In this document: positions 10,430-18,254 of the stretch, one piece after another
Layout of the letters: each line of letters opens with the position of its first letter
Position numbering within the stretch: position 1 is the stretch's first letter
NCBI RefSeq assembly: GCF_001411495.1
Contig: NZ_CP012982.1
Span: 1,550,001 to 1,614,000 of the forward strand
Reading direction: 5' to 3'
DNA from: Burkholderia cepacia ATCC 25416
GTDB lineage: Bacteria > Pseudomonadota > Gammaproteobacteria > Burkholderiales > Burkholderiaceae
Length of the DNA: 64,000 nt
Notes under the pieces: model-generated
Databases searched by the model: none
Seen by the model: only the letters and a program-made list of their open reading frames with translations
What the model was told of the DNA's origin: nothing
Position numbers and translations under genes: made by a program

Positions 10430-10896
10430 TGCGCCGCACCTTCATACGCGTCGCGGCGGCGCTGGCCGTTGCCGCCTCAGGCGGCAGCCTGGCGCACGAG
10501 TCCGTCGGCCAGCCGAGCATCGTCGACGTGTTCCCGGCCCAAAGCTGGGTGTCGCTCGGCGCGGAAGACGCGCCCCCCGCCACGCCCGCCCCTGTCGAGC
10601 CGCCCGCGGCGGAGCCGCCAGCGCTGAGCGATCCGATCGACGCCGCCGCCGCGCCGCCGATGCCGTTCGAGATTGCCGGCGAATGGCGCACGCAAGGGCA
10701 GCGCATCGTCGTGCTGGAAGGCGACGGCAAGACATTCCTGCTGTGCGGACGCCGCTGCGGCGTCCGCGATGCCGTATTGCCGGGCGGCGAGATCGCCGAC
10801 GGCTACCGGCTGAAAACGCTGGGCGAAACAGGTCCGGTCGTCATGACCCGAAACGGCTCGGACATCGAGCTGTCGCCGCCGTCGCCGACCCATTGA
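10426..10896 (+). CDS. PilP/GspC-like periplasmic connector
   Basis: 156 aa. Signal peptide (about 1-24), then a Pro/Ala-rich flexible stretch (about 48-78) and a compact C-terminal beta domain (about 82-150) resembling the homology region shared by GspC, PilP and MshK. A closely spaced Cys pair (CGRRC) could form a disulfide, an unusual detail. By position it should connect the PilN/PilO-like complex to the secretin encoded next. The family call is from order and architecture more than from sequence. Confidence 0.6.
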   Translation: MMRRTFIRVAAALAVAASGGSLAHESVGQPSIVDVFPAQSWVSLGAEDAPPATPAPVEPPAAEPPALSDPIDAAAAPPMPFEIAGEWRTQGQRIVVLEGDGKTFLLCGRRCGVRDAVLPGGEIADGYRLKTLGETGPVVMTRNGSDIELSPPSPTH

Positions 10897-10924
10897 ATTG
10901 CGAATCGAACTTCTATCGAACACC

Positions 10925-13201
10925 ATGATGAAACGAACCATCAGTCTATTGATCCTGACCTCGGCGCTGGCGCTGGCGGGATGCTCGAGCCTCCCGGCCG
11001 GCAGCCCGTCCGCCGCCGGGACATCCGCCGAACGCCTCGGCACGCTCCAGCAGCAGAAGGAAGCCGCACCGGAAGACATCCGGATCGCCACTTCCCTCGA
11101 ACTCACGCGGCAGGAATACGTGCGCGCCGAGCTGAAGGCCGCCGACCGGCAAAACGCGCAGGGCAACCACAGCGCGGCGATCGACCACCTGAACAACGTG
11201 CTGGCCGAGGACGCCGGCAATCTGCGCGCCCGCCAGGAACTCGAGCAGGTCAAGCGCCGCCAGCAAATGGCGGTCGAGCTGTCGCGCGCACAGCGCATCC
11301 GCGGCGAGCAGCCGCAGGAGGCCCTCGAGATCGCGCGGCGCATCCTTGCCGAACAGCCGAACCACGCGGAAGCCAAGCGGCTGCGCGATGCGCTGCTGCG
11401 CGCGTCGCAGGCGAGCCGTCCCGTGCGCCCGCAACTGTCCGACGCGCTGCGCAAGCCGGTTTCGCTCAATTTCAAGCAGCAGCCGATGTCGAACATCTTC
11501 GACGTGATCTCGCGCGTGTCCGGCGTGAACTTCGTGTTCGACCGCGACGTCGATACCAACCAGCCCGCCACGCTGTTCGCCGAGCGCACCACCGCCGAGG
11601 ATGCGATCAACCTGCTGCTGCGCACGAACCAGCTCGAGAAGAAGGTGCTCGACAAGCACACGCTGCTCGTCTATCCGTCGCAGCCCGAGAAAAGCCGCAC
11701 CTATACCGAGTTCGCGCTGCGCACCTTCTTCCTGTCGCACGCGGACGCGAAATCGGTGATGGCGGCCCTGCGCCAGATGATCAAGCCGAAGGACATCTAC
11801 GTGGACGAGCGCGTCAACGCGGTCGTCCTGCGCGACACGCCCGAAACGATCCAGGTGGCCGAGCGCGTCGTGATGGGGCTGGACATCCCCCAGTCCGAAG
11901 TCACGCTCGACGTGCAGGTGCTGGAGGTCAACATGAACGACAGCCTCGATCTCGGCATCCAGTACCCGGGCCGCGTGCAGTTCGGCGCGCTCGGCGGCGC
12001 GGAGGGCGCGGCGCTGACGCTCGGCGACCTGCTGCGCCTGAACCGCGACCGGATCGGCGTATCCAGCGAATCCGGCGCGCTGTCGCTCGCGATCGACACG
12101 CTGCAGAAGCAGGGCAAGACCAAGACGCTCGCGAATCCGAAGATCCGCGTACGCAACATGGAGAAGGCCAACATCAAGATCGGCGAACGCGTGCCGATCG
12201 TCACGACCACGAACGCCAACGGCGTCGTCACGGAATCCGTCAGCTACCAGGACGTCGGCCTGATGCTGAAGGTGGAGCCGCGCATCAGCCTCGACGACGA
12301 GGTCAGCGTGAAGGTCAACATGGAAGTCAGCAGCATCCTGTCGAAGGAAACGACCAAGACCGGCCTCGTCGCCTATTCGCTCGGGACGCGCAACGCGGAA
12401 ACCCTGATGACCGCGCGAAACGGCGAAACGCAGATCCTCGCCGGCCTCGTCAAGCGCAACGAGATCGAGAACGTCTCGGGTCTGCCCGGCGTGTCGGGCC
12501 TGCCCGTCGTCGGCCGCCTGTTCGGCTCGAACGGCCGCAGCAACGAGCGCTCGGAAATCGTGCTGCTGATTACCCCGCACATCGAGCGCAACCTCGACCT
12601 GCCGACGTCGGCCGTCACCACGTTCCTGTCGGGGACCGAGACGCGCGTGACGACCGAGGCGCTGACGCTCGAATCCGCATCGGCCGCGCCGGCCCCGAGG
12701 GCTTCGTCGGCTTCGTCGAACGGCCCGGATCTCGATGCGCCGATCGAACCGGCGGCACCCGTCGCGAACGCCGCGCCTGCCGCGCAACCGGGCCCGGACG
12801 AGGCCGTCGATACCGCGCAGGGCGCTGAAGCCTCCCCGGCCGAAGAATCGGGCGACGCCGGGGCCGTATCGGGCAGGCCCGCGATGAAAGGCGGCAGCAT
12901 GATGCGTGTGCGTGCGGAAGCGGCCGCGTTGCCGCTGCCTCGCGCGCATGCGATCGAGCCCGCCTCGGCCACGCGTGCCGTGCCGCCGCCGAAGGCCGAG
13001 GCCGCCGTCGTCGCGGCGGCGGACCTGCCGGCCGACGTGGCGGCGTCCGCGACCGAAAAGCGCGGGCTGCTGGCCATGGTGCGCTCGCTGATCGGCTCGC
13101 TGGTGTCGTTCATGGCGTCCGTCAACGGCGGCGCCGTGCCCGGATCGACCCTGCACGCCGACGCGTCCGGACGGCTGGCCAGCCGCTGGAGCGTCGCATG
13201 A
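10925..13201 (+). CDS. outer-membrane secretin lipoprotein (GspD/MshL type) with long C-terminal tail
   Basis: Outer-membrane channel. 758 aa. Lipoprotein signal with Cys20 (LALAGC), so it may be its own pilotin. Residues about 60-155 look like TPR-type helical repeats, an arrangement found in some MshL/PilQ-like secretins. Next come periplasmic N domains (about 175-300: PVSLNFKQQPMSNIFDVIS) and the secretin core (about 310-555), with VPIVTTT, VGLMLKVEPRI and the closing IVLLITPHI. An Ala/Pro-rich, apparently disordered tail of about 200 residues follows, ending in a hydrophobic stretch (about 715-735, LLAMVRSLIGSLVSFMASV). Canonical secretins end soon after the core or with a short pilotin-binding S-domain, so this tail is odd. 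Two adjacent ATGs (10925, 10928) are possible starts. It overlaps the next pseudopilin gene by 4 nt. Confidence 0.9.
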   Translation: MMKRTISLLILTSALALAGCSSLPAGSPSAAGTSAERLGTLQQQKEAAPEDIRIATSLELTRQEYVRAELKAADRQNAQGNHSAAIDHLNNVLAEDAGNLRARQELEQVKRRQQMAVELSRAQRIRGEQPQEALEIARRILAEQPNHAEAKRLRDALLRASQASRPVRPQLSDALRKPVSLNFKQQPMSNIFDVISRVSGVNFVFDRDVDTNQPATLFAERTTAEDAINLLLRTNQLEKKVLDKHTLLVYPSQPEKSRTYTEFALRTFFLSHADAKSVMAALRQMIKPKDIYVDERVNAVVLRDTPETIQVAERVVMGLDIPQSEVTLDVQVLEVNMNDSLDLGIQYPGRVQFGALGGAEGAALTLGDLLRLNRDRIGVSSESGALSLAIDTLQKQGKTKTLANPKIRVRNMEKANIKIGERVPIVTTTNANGVVTESVSYQDVGLMLKVEPRISLDDEVSVKVNMEVSSILSKETTKTGLVAYSLGTRNAETLMTARNGETQILAGLVKRNEIENVSGLPGVSGLPVVGRLFGSNGRSNERSEIVLLITPHIERNLDLPTSAVTTFLSGTETRVTTEALTLESASAAPAPRASSASSNGPDLDAPIEPAAPVANAAPAAQPGPDEAVDTAQGAEASPAEESGDAGAVSGRPAMKGGSMMRVRAEAAALPLPRAHAIEPASATRAVPPPKAEAAVVAAADLPADVAASATEKRGLLAMVRSLIGSLVSFMASVNGGAVPGSTLHADASGRLASRWSVA

Positions 13202-13686
13202 GCGCCGCACGGCGCCGCCGCGCGCGCGGCTTCACGCTGATCGAGATGATGGTCGCGCTGACGCTGCTTGCGCTGCTCGCCACCGTCGCCTTGCCGCTGA
13301 CCGATCTCGCCAGGCGCCGCGCCGACGAAACCGAGCTGCGCCGCGCGCTGGTCGTCATCCGGTCGGCGCTCGATGCCTACAAGGCGGCGGCCGGCGAAGG
13401 ACGGATCGAGCACAGCGCCGACGCGAGCGGCTATCCGCCGGATCTGCGCACGCTGGTCGAGGGCGTCGAGGACAAGACGTCCCCGAACGGCGCGCGGCTG
13501 TATTTCCTGCGCAAGATTCCCGCCGATCCGATGTGCGAATGCGACGGCAAGGCGCCCGACGAGATGTGGGAAACGCGCAGTTACGCGAGCGATCCGGCAT
13601 CCTTTTCGTCGGGCGATGACGTGTTCGACATCCGTTCCACCAACCGCAAGGAGGGCATCAATGGCGTCCCGTACAACCAATGGTAG
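13198..13686 (+). CDS. GspG/H-type pseudopilin
   Basis: 162 aa. Leader ending RRARG, then FTLIEMMVALTLLALLATV: Gly -1, Phe +1 and Glu +5 are intact. The rest includes an amphipathic helix (ADETELRRALVVIRSALDAYK) and a globular domain with a Cys pair (MCECDG) that could bind metal or form a disulfide. It overlaps the secretin gene by 4 nt and the next pseudopilin by 26 nt. It is one of three pseudopilins encoded after the secretin; which of the H, I or J positions it fills cannot be read from sequence alone. Confidence 0.82.
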   Translation: MSAARRRRARGFTLIEMMVALTLLALLATVALPLTDLARRRADETELRRALVVIRSALDAYKAAAGEGRIEHSADASGYPPDLRTLVEGVEDKTSPNGARLYFLRKIPADPMCECDGKAPDEMWETRSYASDPASFSSGDDVFDIRSTNRKEGINGVPYNQW

Positions 13687-14056
13687 ACGTGCGCGTCGCA
13701 CCGCCGGCTTCACGCTCGTCGAACTGCTCGTCGTCATGGCGATCATCGCGGCGCTGACCGCGTTCGTCGCACCCGGCTATCTGAAGCAGGGCGACCGCGC
13801 GAAGGAAACCGTGCTGCGCCACAACCTGAATACGCTGCGCCAGTCGATCGACGATTATCGCGCCGACCACGGCCGCGACCCGGCCTCGCTCGAGGCGCTC
13901 GTCGAAAATCGCTACCTGCGCGAAGTGCCGCTCGACCCGGTGACGGGCAAGCGCAATTCGTGGCGCCCTCTGGCCGGCGACAGCGGCGGCGTGGCCGACA
14001 TCAAGAGCGGCGCAAAGGGAAACGCGCTCGACGGAAGCAGCTATGAGACGTGGTAA
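13661..14056 (+). CDS. short GspG-like pseudopilin
   Basis: 131 aa from an ATG at 13661 with AAGGAGG upstream, inside the end of the preceding gene. Leader ending RRTAG, then FTLVELLVVMAIIAALTAFV with Glu +5. A short globular part follows with DYRADHGRDPASLEALVENRYL and LPxDPVTGK-like features typical of GspG/PilE-like minor subunits. It overlaps the next gene by 14 nt. Confidence 0.82.
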   Translation: MASRTTNGRRARRTAGFTLVELLVVMAIIAALTAFVAPGYLKQGDRAKETVLRHNLNTLRQSIDDYRADHGRDPASLEALVENRYLREVPLDPVTGKRNSWRPLAGDSGGVADIKSGAKGNALDGSSYETW

Positions 14057-14576
14057 CCTGCGGCAACGCCCGCGCACCCAACGCGGCATCGCGTATCTCG
14101 GCGTGCTGATGCTCGTCGCGGCGCTCGGCCTCGGGATGACCGAGGCAACGCGCATCTGGAGCACCGTTCAGCAACGCGACCGCGAAGCCGAGCTGCTGTT
14201 CGTCGGCGACCAGTATCGCGCGGCGATCGAACGCTACTACGGCGCAGCGGGGCAAAACCGCTATCCCGAGTCGCTCGACGCGTTGCTGGAGGATCGCCGG
14301 ACCTTGCCGACCCAGCGCCATTTGCGACGCCTGTATGCCGACCCGCTGACCGGGTCGACCCGATGGGGGCTCGTGAAGGCGCCGGACGGCGGCATCATGG
14401 GCGTGTTCAGCGAAGCGGCCGGCCGGCCGCTGAAACGCCAGGGGTTCCCGGTCCGCTACGAGTCGTTCGGCGACCGCGACACGTATGGCGAATGGATTTT
14501 CGTTTACCTGCCGCCGGCGCCCGGCGACGGTGCTGCAAACGCGGCCGGCACGTCGGCAACCGGAGCCGCACACTGA
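14043..14576 (+). CDS. minor pseudopilin lacking Glu+5 (GspK-like position)
   Basis: 177 aa. A basic leader ends RTQRG, followed by IAYLGVLMLVAALGLGM, so position +5 is Gly instead of Glu. In type II systems GspK, the tip subunit, is the pseudopilin that naturally lacks Glu+5, but GspK is about 300 aa; this protein is much shorter. A helix (REAELLFVGDQYRAAIERYY) leads into a small domain with RRLYADPLTG, the pattern of MshO/PilE-like minor pilins. It may start or cap the fibre. The end is Ala/Gly-rich. Confidence 0.72.
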   Translation: MRRGNLRQRPRTQRGIAYLGVLMLVAALGLGMTEATRIWSTVQQRDREAELLFVGDQYRAAIERYYGAAGQNRYPESLDALLEDRRTLPTQRHLRRLYADPLTGSTRWGLVKAPDGGIMGVFSEAAGRPLKRQGFPVRYESFGDRDTYGEWIFVYLPPAPGDGAANAAGTSATGAAH

Positions 14577-14589
14577 AAGCGGAAACAAC

Positions 14590-15273
14590 ATGATCGTTGC
14601 AATCCTGGAAGACATCGTGACGCAGGCGGGTGTCGTGGCCCGCTGGCTGGAGAAGGCCGGCTACGAAACCGAGGTCCGTCACGACGGCGAGAGCTTCGTC
14701 GAACTGGTACGCTCGACGCGCGTCGACGTGCTGCTGCTCGACTGGGACGTACCCGGCATGTCGGGCATCGACGTGATGCGCTGGGCGCGCGATTCGTTCG
14801 CCGACGCGCTGCCGATCATCATGATGACGCAGCACGACGGCGAGGACGACATCGTGTTCGGCCTCAACAATGGCGCCGACGATTATCTCGTCAAGCCGCT
14901 GCGCGAACGCGAACTGATCGCGCGCGTGAGCGCCCAGGCGCGGAAGTACTATCCGGAAACGCAGCGGGCGAAGATCGTCGAGGTCGGGAAATTCGCGCTC
15001 GACACCGGTACGCACGTCGCCACCGTGGACGGCGCGCCCGTCGAGCTGGCCCGGCGCGAGTTCGATCTCGCGCTGATGCTGTTCGAGAGTGTCGGCCGGA
15101 TCGTGTCGAAGGACATGATGATCAAGCACGTATGGGGCGTCGTCGACCGGAAATACGACGCGACGCTGGCGACCTACGTGAGCAAGCTGCGCAGGAGTCT
15201 CGGGCTGCGGCCGAAGAACGGGCTCGTCATCACGACGATCTACAACTACGGGTACCGGCTCGAGCGGACCTGA
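14590..15273 (+). CDS. orphan OmpR/PhoB-family response regulator
   Basis: Two-component transcription factor. 227 aa. Receiver domain (about 1-120) with acidic pocket E7/D8, phospho-acceptor D51 (LLLDWDVPG), T80 and K102 all present, followed by a winged-helix DNA-binding domain (about 128-225) ending in the typical TTIYNYGYRLE. It starts 13 nt after the last pseudopilin gene, after a purine-rich GAAAC stretch, and is clearly in the operon. No histidine kinase gene is adjacent, so its signal comes from elsewhere or it works without one. A conserved motif occurs before the chitinase/LPMO pair, before this operon and just after this gene, making it the best candidate for their regulator. Confidence 0.9.
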   Translation: MIVAILEDIVTQAGVVARWLEKAGYETEVRHDGESFVELVRSTRVDVLLLDWDVPGMSGIDVMRWARDSFADALPIIMMTQHDGEDDIVFGLNNGADDYLVKPLRERELIARVSAQARKYYPETQRAKIVEVGKFALDTGTHVATVDGAPVELARREFDLALMLFESVGRIVSKDMMIKHVWGVVDRKYDATLATYVSKLRRSLGLRPKNGLVITTIYNYGYRLERT

Positions 15274-15328
15274 TCCGTTCGCAGCCGAACGCGGCCCGCG
15301 CGGCCGTGACGGGCAGGCGCCGCGCGCG

Positions 15329-15346
15329 TTGAGAAATCCTTCATGA
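15329..15346 (+). promoter_or_regulatory. candidate regulator site C upstream of cytochrome b561
   Basis: TTGAGAAATCCTTCATGA, 17 of 18 positions identical to site B at 4624-4641. It lies about 90 nt before the cytochrome start, with an AT-rich stretch (TAATTC, then TTTAAAT) between 15374 and 15393 where a promoter could sit. Confidence 0.5.
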
Positions 15347-15435
15347 ACTTTTACGTCGCGCGGCACGGTCAAGATAATTCTCATCTTTAAATCATGTCGA
15401 TCCACCGATCGACACCCGATCAAGGATGTTGAATC

Positions 15436-15987
15436 ATGTCTTCCGTTTCCCTGCCGCACGTGCGGCACCGATCACCCCAGGTCCGCCGATACGATCGGCT
15501 CTCCCGCGCGATGCACTGGATCTTCGCGGCCATCATTCTCTACACGATGGTTGCCGGCATCTCGCTTCACTTCATCACGCAACCGGCGATCTGGGGCTTC
15601 GTGTCGACGCTCAACATGTCGCTCGCGACCTGCCTGATCGCGCTGTTTCCACTGCGGTATCTCTGGTCGTTCTTCCGCAAGGCGCCGCCGGATCTTCAGT
15701 CGATTCCGGAAAAGCAACGTGCGGTCGCGCATCTGGTGCATTCGCTGATCTATACGCTCATCGCCGTGGTCCTCGTGAGCGGCTACCTGATGGTGCCCGA
15801 AGGGTACTGGCTGTTCTGGACGGTATTCGTGAAGACGCCGTTCTCGGCAGGGCCGGTGACGGAGCACTGGTTCGCCCTCCACAAGATCGCCTGCTACACG
15901 CTGGCGGCCCTGGTGGCGGCGCATGCCGGTGCCGCGCTCAAGCATCATTTCGTGTCGAAGAACGATGTGTTGAAGCGCATGCTGTGA
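15436..15987 (+). CDS. cytochrome b561 family membrane haem protein
   Basis: Inner-membrane di-haem electron carrier, commonly oxidising quinol or handling superoxide. 183 aa with four predicted helices and the expected haem ligands: His27 in the first helix (RAMHWIF), a His in the AHLVHSLIYTLIAV helix, and His residues in HWFALHKIACYTL and near the C-terminus. AAGGA precedes the ATG by 9 nt. It follows the response regulator on the same strand but has its own upstream region carrying site C. Because LPMOs need an electron donor, co-location is suggestive, but this protein faces the periplasm from the inner membrane and a direct role is speculative. Confidence 0.88.
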   Translation: MSSVSLPHVRHRSPQVRRYDRLSRAMHWIFAAIILYTMVAGISLHFITQPAIWGFVSTLNMSLATCLIALFPLRYLWSFFRKAPPDLQSIPEKQRAVAHLVHSLIYTLIAVVLVSGYLMVPEGYWLFWTVFVKTPFSAGPVTEHWFALHKIACYTLAALVAAHAGAALKHHFVSKNDVLKRML

Positions 15988-16047
15988 TCTCGCATTGTGT
16001 CGACATACCCGCATCTCGCAGGGCGCGGCCCGCGAATCGAGCTGCCA

Positions 16048-16455
16048 TCACGGAAACGTGAACGTCAACTCGGCGGCGCCGCTACGGATGTATTGCGCGC
16101 GCAGCGGAATCGTCGCCATGTTGCCCAAGCGTTTCATCGGGTACCGCCCGGCACTCACCGGATCGCCACCGGCAATCCACTCGCCGGTCGATGCGTCGGT
16201 CATCACGAGGTTGAAACCCTGCGCCACCGCGCGGGCTGCCGGCGCGCTCAACTACAACAGCGTCTTGTCCGCGTTCGGTTGTGCGGCCTTTTCGCGCAAG
16301 CCGATGGTCGGCTTCGCGGAGGCCGCGCAATTGCCGAGCGAGATGCCGTTCGACAACACGTCGCCTTTGTCCGGAACGGTGACCGATCCGCCGCAGCCGA
16401 TGCCGAGATTGCGTGCTCCCGTATAGCTGATCGGCGGCGTGGCGGTGGCCAGCAC
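16048..16455 (-). pseudogene. fimbrial subunit remnant with internal amber stop
   Basis: Two stretches in one minus-strand frame are separated by a single TAG at 16254-16252. The first gives LGIGCGGSVTVPDKGDVLSNGISLGNC, and the second FNLVMTDASTGEWIAGG followed by ATIPLRAQYIRSGAAELTFTF, which is the C-terminal strand pattern of type 1 (FimA-like) pilus subunits that fill the chaperone/usher groove. No start codon or signal peptide is found upstream: coding character fades at about 16460-16560, next to the IS110 element. The gene is therefore truncated at its 5' end and interrupted by a stop. No chaperone or usher gene is nearby. Confidence 0.72.
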
Positions 16456-16579
16456 ATCGAATACCTGGTGAGCGAGCGATATTCGGGGACTGAGACGACG
16501 CGTCGAGCGATGCGTCGTCGACGAATCCGGATGAAATCACCGAATCCCCTGGAATAGAGGCGGTTTTAACGAAAAAGCC

Positions 16580-16866
16580 ATCATGTGAACGGACGCTCGA
16601 GGTCCTGGCGCCGTCCCTCGACGCGGCGATCGCCGCCCCCGTTACTATCTTCCCGTCCCAATAATGGGGCTTTGGCCAGCCAGGCCCGGTATGATTCCCG
16701 CCCCCAGTCGCAGTCATGATCCGGGGGGTGTTGTCGCCGGGTCTGGTGGGTGGCTGGTGATCGCTGATAGGGGTTTGGCCGGAATATTCCGACGCCGTCC
16801 GTAACGTGGATGCCGAGACTTGCCACCGTTGTTGCAGGCCAATCCGTTCACTTTGCACAAACTGCG
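16580..16866 (+). ncRNA. candidate IS110 bridge RNA region
   Basis: In the IS110 group the leader before the recombinase is known to encode a structured bridge (seeker) RNA with one loop matching the target and another matching the donor ends. This leader is non-coding, GC-rich and contains several short self-complementary runs (for example around 16590-16640 and 16665-16720). Assignment is from family knowledge and position; I have not folded it or matched guide loops to the flanks. Confidence 0.35.
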
Positions 16867-18072
16867 ATGCAAGACACTCAACAGCATGACGCCGTCGATG
16901 TTTTCGTCGGCGTTGACGTCGGTAAGGGCCAGCATCACGCTGTTGCACTCGATCGAAATGGCAAGCGTCTGTACAACAAAGCGCTGCCCAACGATGAGGC
17001 CAAGCTGCGCGCCCTCATCGCCGAACTCAAGACTCATGGTCGACTCCTGTTCGTCGTCGATCAGCCTTCCACCATCGGAGCGCTGCCAGTGGCCGTCGCT
17101 CGCGCTGAAGGCGTGCTCGTCGCCTATCTGCCGGGACTGGCCATGCGCCGCATCGCCGATCTGCACGCAGGTGAAGCCAAGACCGATGCCCGCGATGCCG
17201 CGATCATTGCCGAAGCCGCCCGCTCGATGCCGCATACGCTGCGCTCGCTTCGATTGGCTGACGAGCAACTCGCCGAGCTCACCATGCTGTGCGGCTTCGA
17301 CGATGATCTCGCCGCTCAGGTCACTCAAACCAGCAACCGCATTCGCGGCCTGCTTACCCAGATCCATCCAGCGCTCGAGCGCGTTCTCGGACCGCGCCTC
17401 GACCATCCGGCGGTGCTCGATCTGCTTGAGCGCTACCCGTCGCCCGCCGCGCTTGCCTCAACCAGCGAGAAGACGCTCGCCAACCGCCTGACTAAGCTCG
17501 CGCCGCGCATGGGCAAGAGCTTGGCGGCCGAGATCGTTCAGGCTCTGAGCGAACAAGCCGTGACCGTGCCCGGCACGCAAGCTGCCACCATCGTCATGCC
17601 TCGTTTGGCCCAGCAGCTTGCGGCCTTGCGTAAGCAGCGCGACGAGGTCGCTGCCGAAGTGGAACAGCTGGTGCTTGCTCACCCTCTTTGGCCGGTCCTG
17701 ACCAGCATGCCGGGAGTCGGCGTCAGGACCGCTGCCAGACTCCTGACCGAAGTCGCCCATAAAGCCTTCGCCTCCGCCGCGCATCTGGCGGCCTACGCAG
17801 GCCTCGCGCCGGTCACCCGGCGCTCAGGATCGTCGATCCGTGGCGAGCACCCATCTAGACGGGGCAACAAGGTGCTCAAGCGCGCCTTGTTCCTATCCGC
17901 CTTCGCGGCCTTACGAGACCCAGTCTCACGGGCCTATTACTCCCGCAAGATCCAGCAGGGCAAGCGCCACAACCAAGCGCTCATCGCGCTGGCGCGGCGA
18001 CGCTGCGACGTCCTGTTCGCCATGCTGCGTGACGGAACCATTTACCAACCCAAGTCAGCCCCTAACGCTTGA
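16867..18072 (+). CDS. IS110-family transposase (DEDD recombinase)
   Basis: 401 aa, ATG at 16867. The N-terminal DEDD RuvC-like domain begins VFVGVDVGKGQHHAVAL, with further acidic residues in LLFVVDQPS and KTDARDAAIIAEAA. The C-terminal Tnp_20 domain (about 275-375) has MPGVGVRTAARLL, AAYAGLAPVTRRSGSS, which carries the catalytic Ser region, and GNKVLKRALFLSAFAAL. Full length for the family, with no frameshift, so the element may be active. Codon use is slightly less GC-biased than in the neighbours, consistent with a mobile gene. Confidence 0.93.
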   Translation: MQDTQQHDAVDVFVGVDVGKGQHHAVALDRNGKRLYNKALPNDEAKLRALIAELKTHGRLLFVVDQPSTIGALPVAVARAEGVLVAYLPGLAMRRIADLHAGEAKTDARDAAIIAEAARSMPHTLRSLRLADEQLAELTMLCGFDDDLAAQVTQTSNRIRGLLTQIHPALERVLGPRLDHPAVLDLLERYPSPAALASTSEKTLANRLTKLAPRMGKSLAAEIVQALSEQAVTVPGTQAATIVMPRLAQQLAALRKQRDEVAAEVEQLVLAHPLWPVLTSMPGVGVRTAARLLTEVAHKAFASAAHLAAYAGLAPVTRRSGSSIRGEHPSRRGNKVLKRALFLSAFAALRDPVSRAYYSRKIQQGKRHNQALIALARRRCDVLFAMLRDGTIYQPKSAPNA

Positions 18073-18254
18073 CGAACAACATAGGGGCACCCTCCATGCA
18101 GCCCGACAGGAACGCAAAGGAAGGAAACCCAGCAGCCGCTCTATCGACGCAGCGGCGACAAGAACAAATTCATGCAAACCGCCGGTCCGGCATGCGATTG
18201 ATCGGGAACGGCGAGTCACGTACAGTGATCGCCTGTCTCCCTGCCGGAACCGCC

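Larger units (their letters stand above)
16580..18095 (+). mobile_element. IS110-family insertion sequence (ends approximate)
   Basis: A single transposase gene with a non-coding leader of about 290 nt and a short 3' flank, the layout of the IS110 group. IS110 elements lack terminal inverted repeats and usually make no target duplication, so the ends cannot be fixed by eye. The string ATAGGGG occurs in the leader (16768-16774) and just after the gene (18081-18087), which may reflect end or core sequences. The element abuts the fimbrial remnant on its left and a DapF-like gene on its right. Confidence 0.7.

Noticed and set aside
18073..18254. A small minus-strand ORF (18055-18285) as the missing 5' part of the fimbrial gene on the far side of the IS
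   Set aside because: No pilin signal peptide or strand pattern is visible, and it reads over the IS end and the dapF-like start.
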